This document shows, one piece after another, positions 62,596 through 64,000 of a DNA stretch of 64,000 bases (positions are counted from its first letter, which is position 1; each line of letters begins with the position of its first letter). Made by a program: the position numbers and the translations under genes. The notes beneath the pieces are model-generated. The model ran no database searches, was not told the DNA's origin, and worked only from the letters and a program-made list of their open reading frames with translations. The stretch is from Gammaproteobacteria bacterium. GTDB lineage: Bacteria; Pseudomonadota; Gammaproteobacteria; HTCC5015. The stretch covers positions 62,001 to 126,000 of the forward strand of contig BPKE01000001.1 in assembly GCA_026004975.1 (NCBI GenBank). Direction: 5' to 3'.

Positions 62596-64000
62596 TCGCC
62601 CTGCTGGCCCTGTGCGCGGTCGGCACGGCCGCCGCCGACCCGGCCGCCGAGCTGTACCGGGAACATTGCGCCGGCTGCCACGGCGCCGACCGCCTCGGCG
62701 GCTCCGGGCCGGCCCTGCTGCCGCAGACCCTCGCCCGCCTCGGCGAGGCCGCCCTGGCCGCCGTGCTCCGCGACGGCCTGCCGGCCACCCAGATGCCCGG
62801 TTTCGGCGGCCGCCTCGAGGCCGCCGAGCTGGCCGAGCTGGCCGCCTTCCTGCGCCGCGACCCCGACGTTCCCGTCCGCTGGACCGAGACCGATCTGCGC
62901 GCCAGTCATCGGGTCTACGCCCGCCCCGAGCCCGACGCCAAGCCGCGCTTCGCCGCCGACCCGCTGAACGTGTTCGTGGTCGTCGAGACCGGCGACCACC
63001 ACATCACCCTGCTCGACGGCGACCGCTTCCGTCCCATCCACCGCTTCGCCACCCGCCCGGCCCTGCACGGCGGGCCGAAATTCTCCCCGGACGGCCGCTT
63101 CGTCTACCTGGCCGCGCGCGACGGCTGGATCACCCTCTACGACCTCTACCGCCTCGAAACCGTCGCCGAAATCCGCGTCGGCCTGAACACCCGCAACCTC
63201 GCCGTGTCGCACGACGGGCGCTACGTCGCCGTGGCCAACCAGTTGCCCCACACCCTGGTGCTGCTCGACGCCCGCGACCTGAGCCTCCTGAAAATCCTGC
63301 CCGCCGTCGACCGCGAGGGCCGCAGCTCGCGCGTCGCGGCCGTCTACACCGCCCCGCCGCGCGGCAGCTTCGTCGCCGCCCTGCGCGACGCCCGCGAAAT
63401 CTGGGAAATCCCCTACCGCGAAGGCGCGCGCGTCTACAACGGCCTGGTGCACGACCACCGCCTCGGCGAAGCCCTGGCCGAACCCGGCCCCTTCCCCGTG
63501 CGGCAGATCGCCGTGGACACGCCGCTGGAGGACTTTTTCTTCGATTCCGCCTACCGGCACCTGGTCGGCGCCGCGCGCGTGACCGGCGGCCTGTACGTCG
63601 TGCAGCTCGACGTCGGGCGGGTGATCGCCCGTCTCGACCTGCCGGGCATGCCGCACCTGGGCGCGGGCATCACCTGGCGCTGGCAGGACCGCGACATCCT
63701 CGCCGTGCCGCATCTGCAAGCGGCGAAGATCAGCTTCATCGACACCCGCGACTGGTCGCTGCTCGGCAGCGTGGACACCCTCGGCCCGGGCTTCTTCATC
63801 CGCAGCCATCCGGAAAGTCCCTACGCCTGGGCCGACGTCTTCTTCGGCCCGCACCGCGACGCCGTCCACCTGATCGACAAGCGCAGCCTGAAGATCGCCC
63901 ACACCCTGGTCCCCGAGCCCGGCCGCACCAGCGCCCACGTCGAGTTCACCCGCGACGGCCGCCACGCCCTGCTCAGCATCCGGGAAGACGACGGCGCATT
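62586..64000 (+). CDS. nirN: heme d1 dehydrogenase NirN (runs off right edge)
   Basis: NirS paralogue that introduces the acrylate double bond in the last step of heme d1 synthesis. About 471 codons are present. Signal peptide (to about 17), cytochrome c domain with CAGCH at 28-32 and TQMPGFGGRLEAAELAELAA, then the d1-type propeller (FVVVETGDHHITLLDGDRFR, HGGPKFSPDGRFVYLAARDGW and GRTSAHVEFTRDGRHALLSI). It is shorter at the N-terminus than NirS, as expected. ATG 62586 lies inside the nirJ end. nirE and nirM are not in the window and may follow. Confidence 0.92.
   Translation, partial: MRLIALLALCAVGTAAADPAAELYREHCAGCHGADRLGGSGPALLPQTLARLGEAALAAVLRDGLPATQMPGFGGRLEAAELAELAAFLRRDPDVPVRWTETDLRASHRVYARPEPDAKPRFAADPLNVFVVVETGDHHITLLDGDRFRPIHRFATRPALHGGPKFSPDGRFVYLAARDGWITLYDLYRLETVAEIRVGLNTRNLAVSHDGRYVAVANQLPHTLVLLDARDLSLLKILPAVDREGRSSRVAAVYTAPPRGSFVAALRDAREIWEIPYREGARVYNGLVHDHRLGEALAEPGPFPVRQIAVDTPLEDFFFDSAYRHLVGAARVTGGLYVVQLDVGRVIARLDLPGMPHLGAGITWRWQDRDILAVPHLQAAKISFIDTRDWSLLGSVDTLGPGFFIRSHPESPYAWADVFFGPHRDAVHLIDKRSLKIAHTLVPEPGRTSAHVEFTRDGRHALLSIREDDGA

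Overview
The window is about 64 kb of very GC-rich, densely coded chromosome. Gene content and order point to a free-living, motile, facultatively denitrifying gammaproteobacterium. The evidence is the run of holB, pilZ, tmk, mltG and fab genes, hrcA-grpE-dnaK-dnaJ-dapB, fliA with a FleQ-like activator and FlgM, tamAB, a cytochrome cd1 (nirS) cluster, and polyserine-linked CBM2 glycoside hydrolases of the kind known from Cellvibrio-like plant cell wall degraders. I cannot name a genus. I see no tRNA, rRNA, IS element, prophage or CRISPR array.

Layout. 1-6142: start of gyrA (minus), a small exported protein, the agmatine-to-putrescine pair aguA-aguB, two response-regulator/GGDEF proteins and an efflux protein of the cation diffusion facilitator type. 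6265-17706: plant polysaccharide region with a GH74-CBM2-CBM2 enzyme and a CBM2-CBM60-GH62 enzyme, each followed by a hairpin, then a degenerate GGDEF protein, a PPi-type phosphofructokinase, a TonB-dependent receptor and a class V aminotransferase. 17801-18727: a YiiX-like peptidase/amidase. 18747-33551 (all minus): an uninterrupted housekeeping block that reads, in transcription order, FleQ-like activator, fliA, hrcA-grpE-dnaK-dnaJ, dapB, fabD-fabG-acpP-fabF, mltG, tmk, holB, pilZ. 33924-34196: flgM, divergent from the activator. 34201-37821 (minus): rimB-rimK-AstE/AspA-family hydrolase followed by a GH26 mannanase lipoprotein. 37953-47403 (minus): a copper/silver export operon (Cys/His-rich exported protein, cusC, a cusB-cusF fusion with a 22-copy Asp-His-Gly tail, cusA, DUF411, copA). 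47487-48716: sulfotransferase plus APS kinase. 48845-54539: DUF502 protein and tamA-tamB. 54605-64000: nirQ, cupin, membrane protein, nirS, nirC, nirF, nirD/L/G/H, nirJ and the start of nirN, which encode cytochrome cd1 nitrite reductase and the route from siroheme to heme d1.

Regulatory signals readable by eye include a near-consensus sigma-54 promoter before fliA, a textbook sigma-32 promoter before dnaK, an FNR/DNR-type box placed exactly for class II activation of nirS, and several sigma-70-like promoters.

A caution for any user: at least seven single-base frameshifts interrupt otherwise normal genes (gyrA, holB, dnaK, cusC twice, nirQ, nirC). Several of these genes are essential and most breaks lie beside short repeats, so sequence error is more likely than real inactivation.
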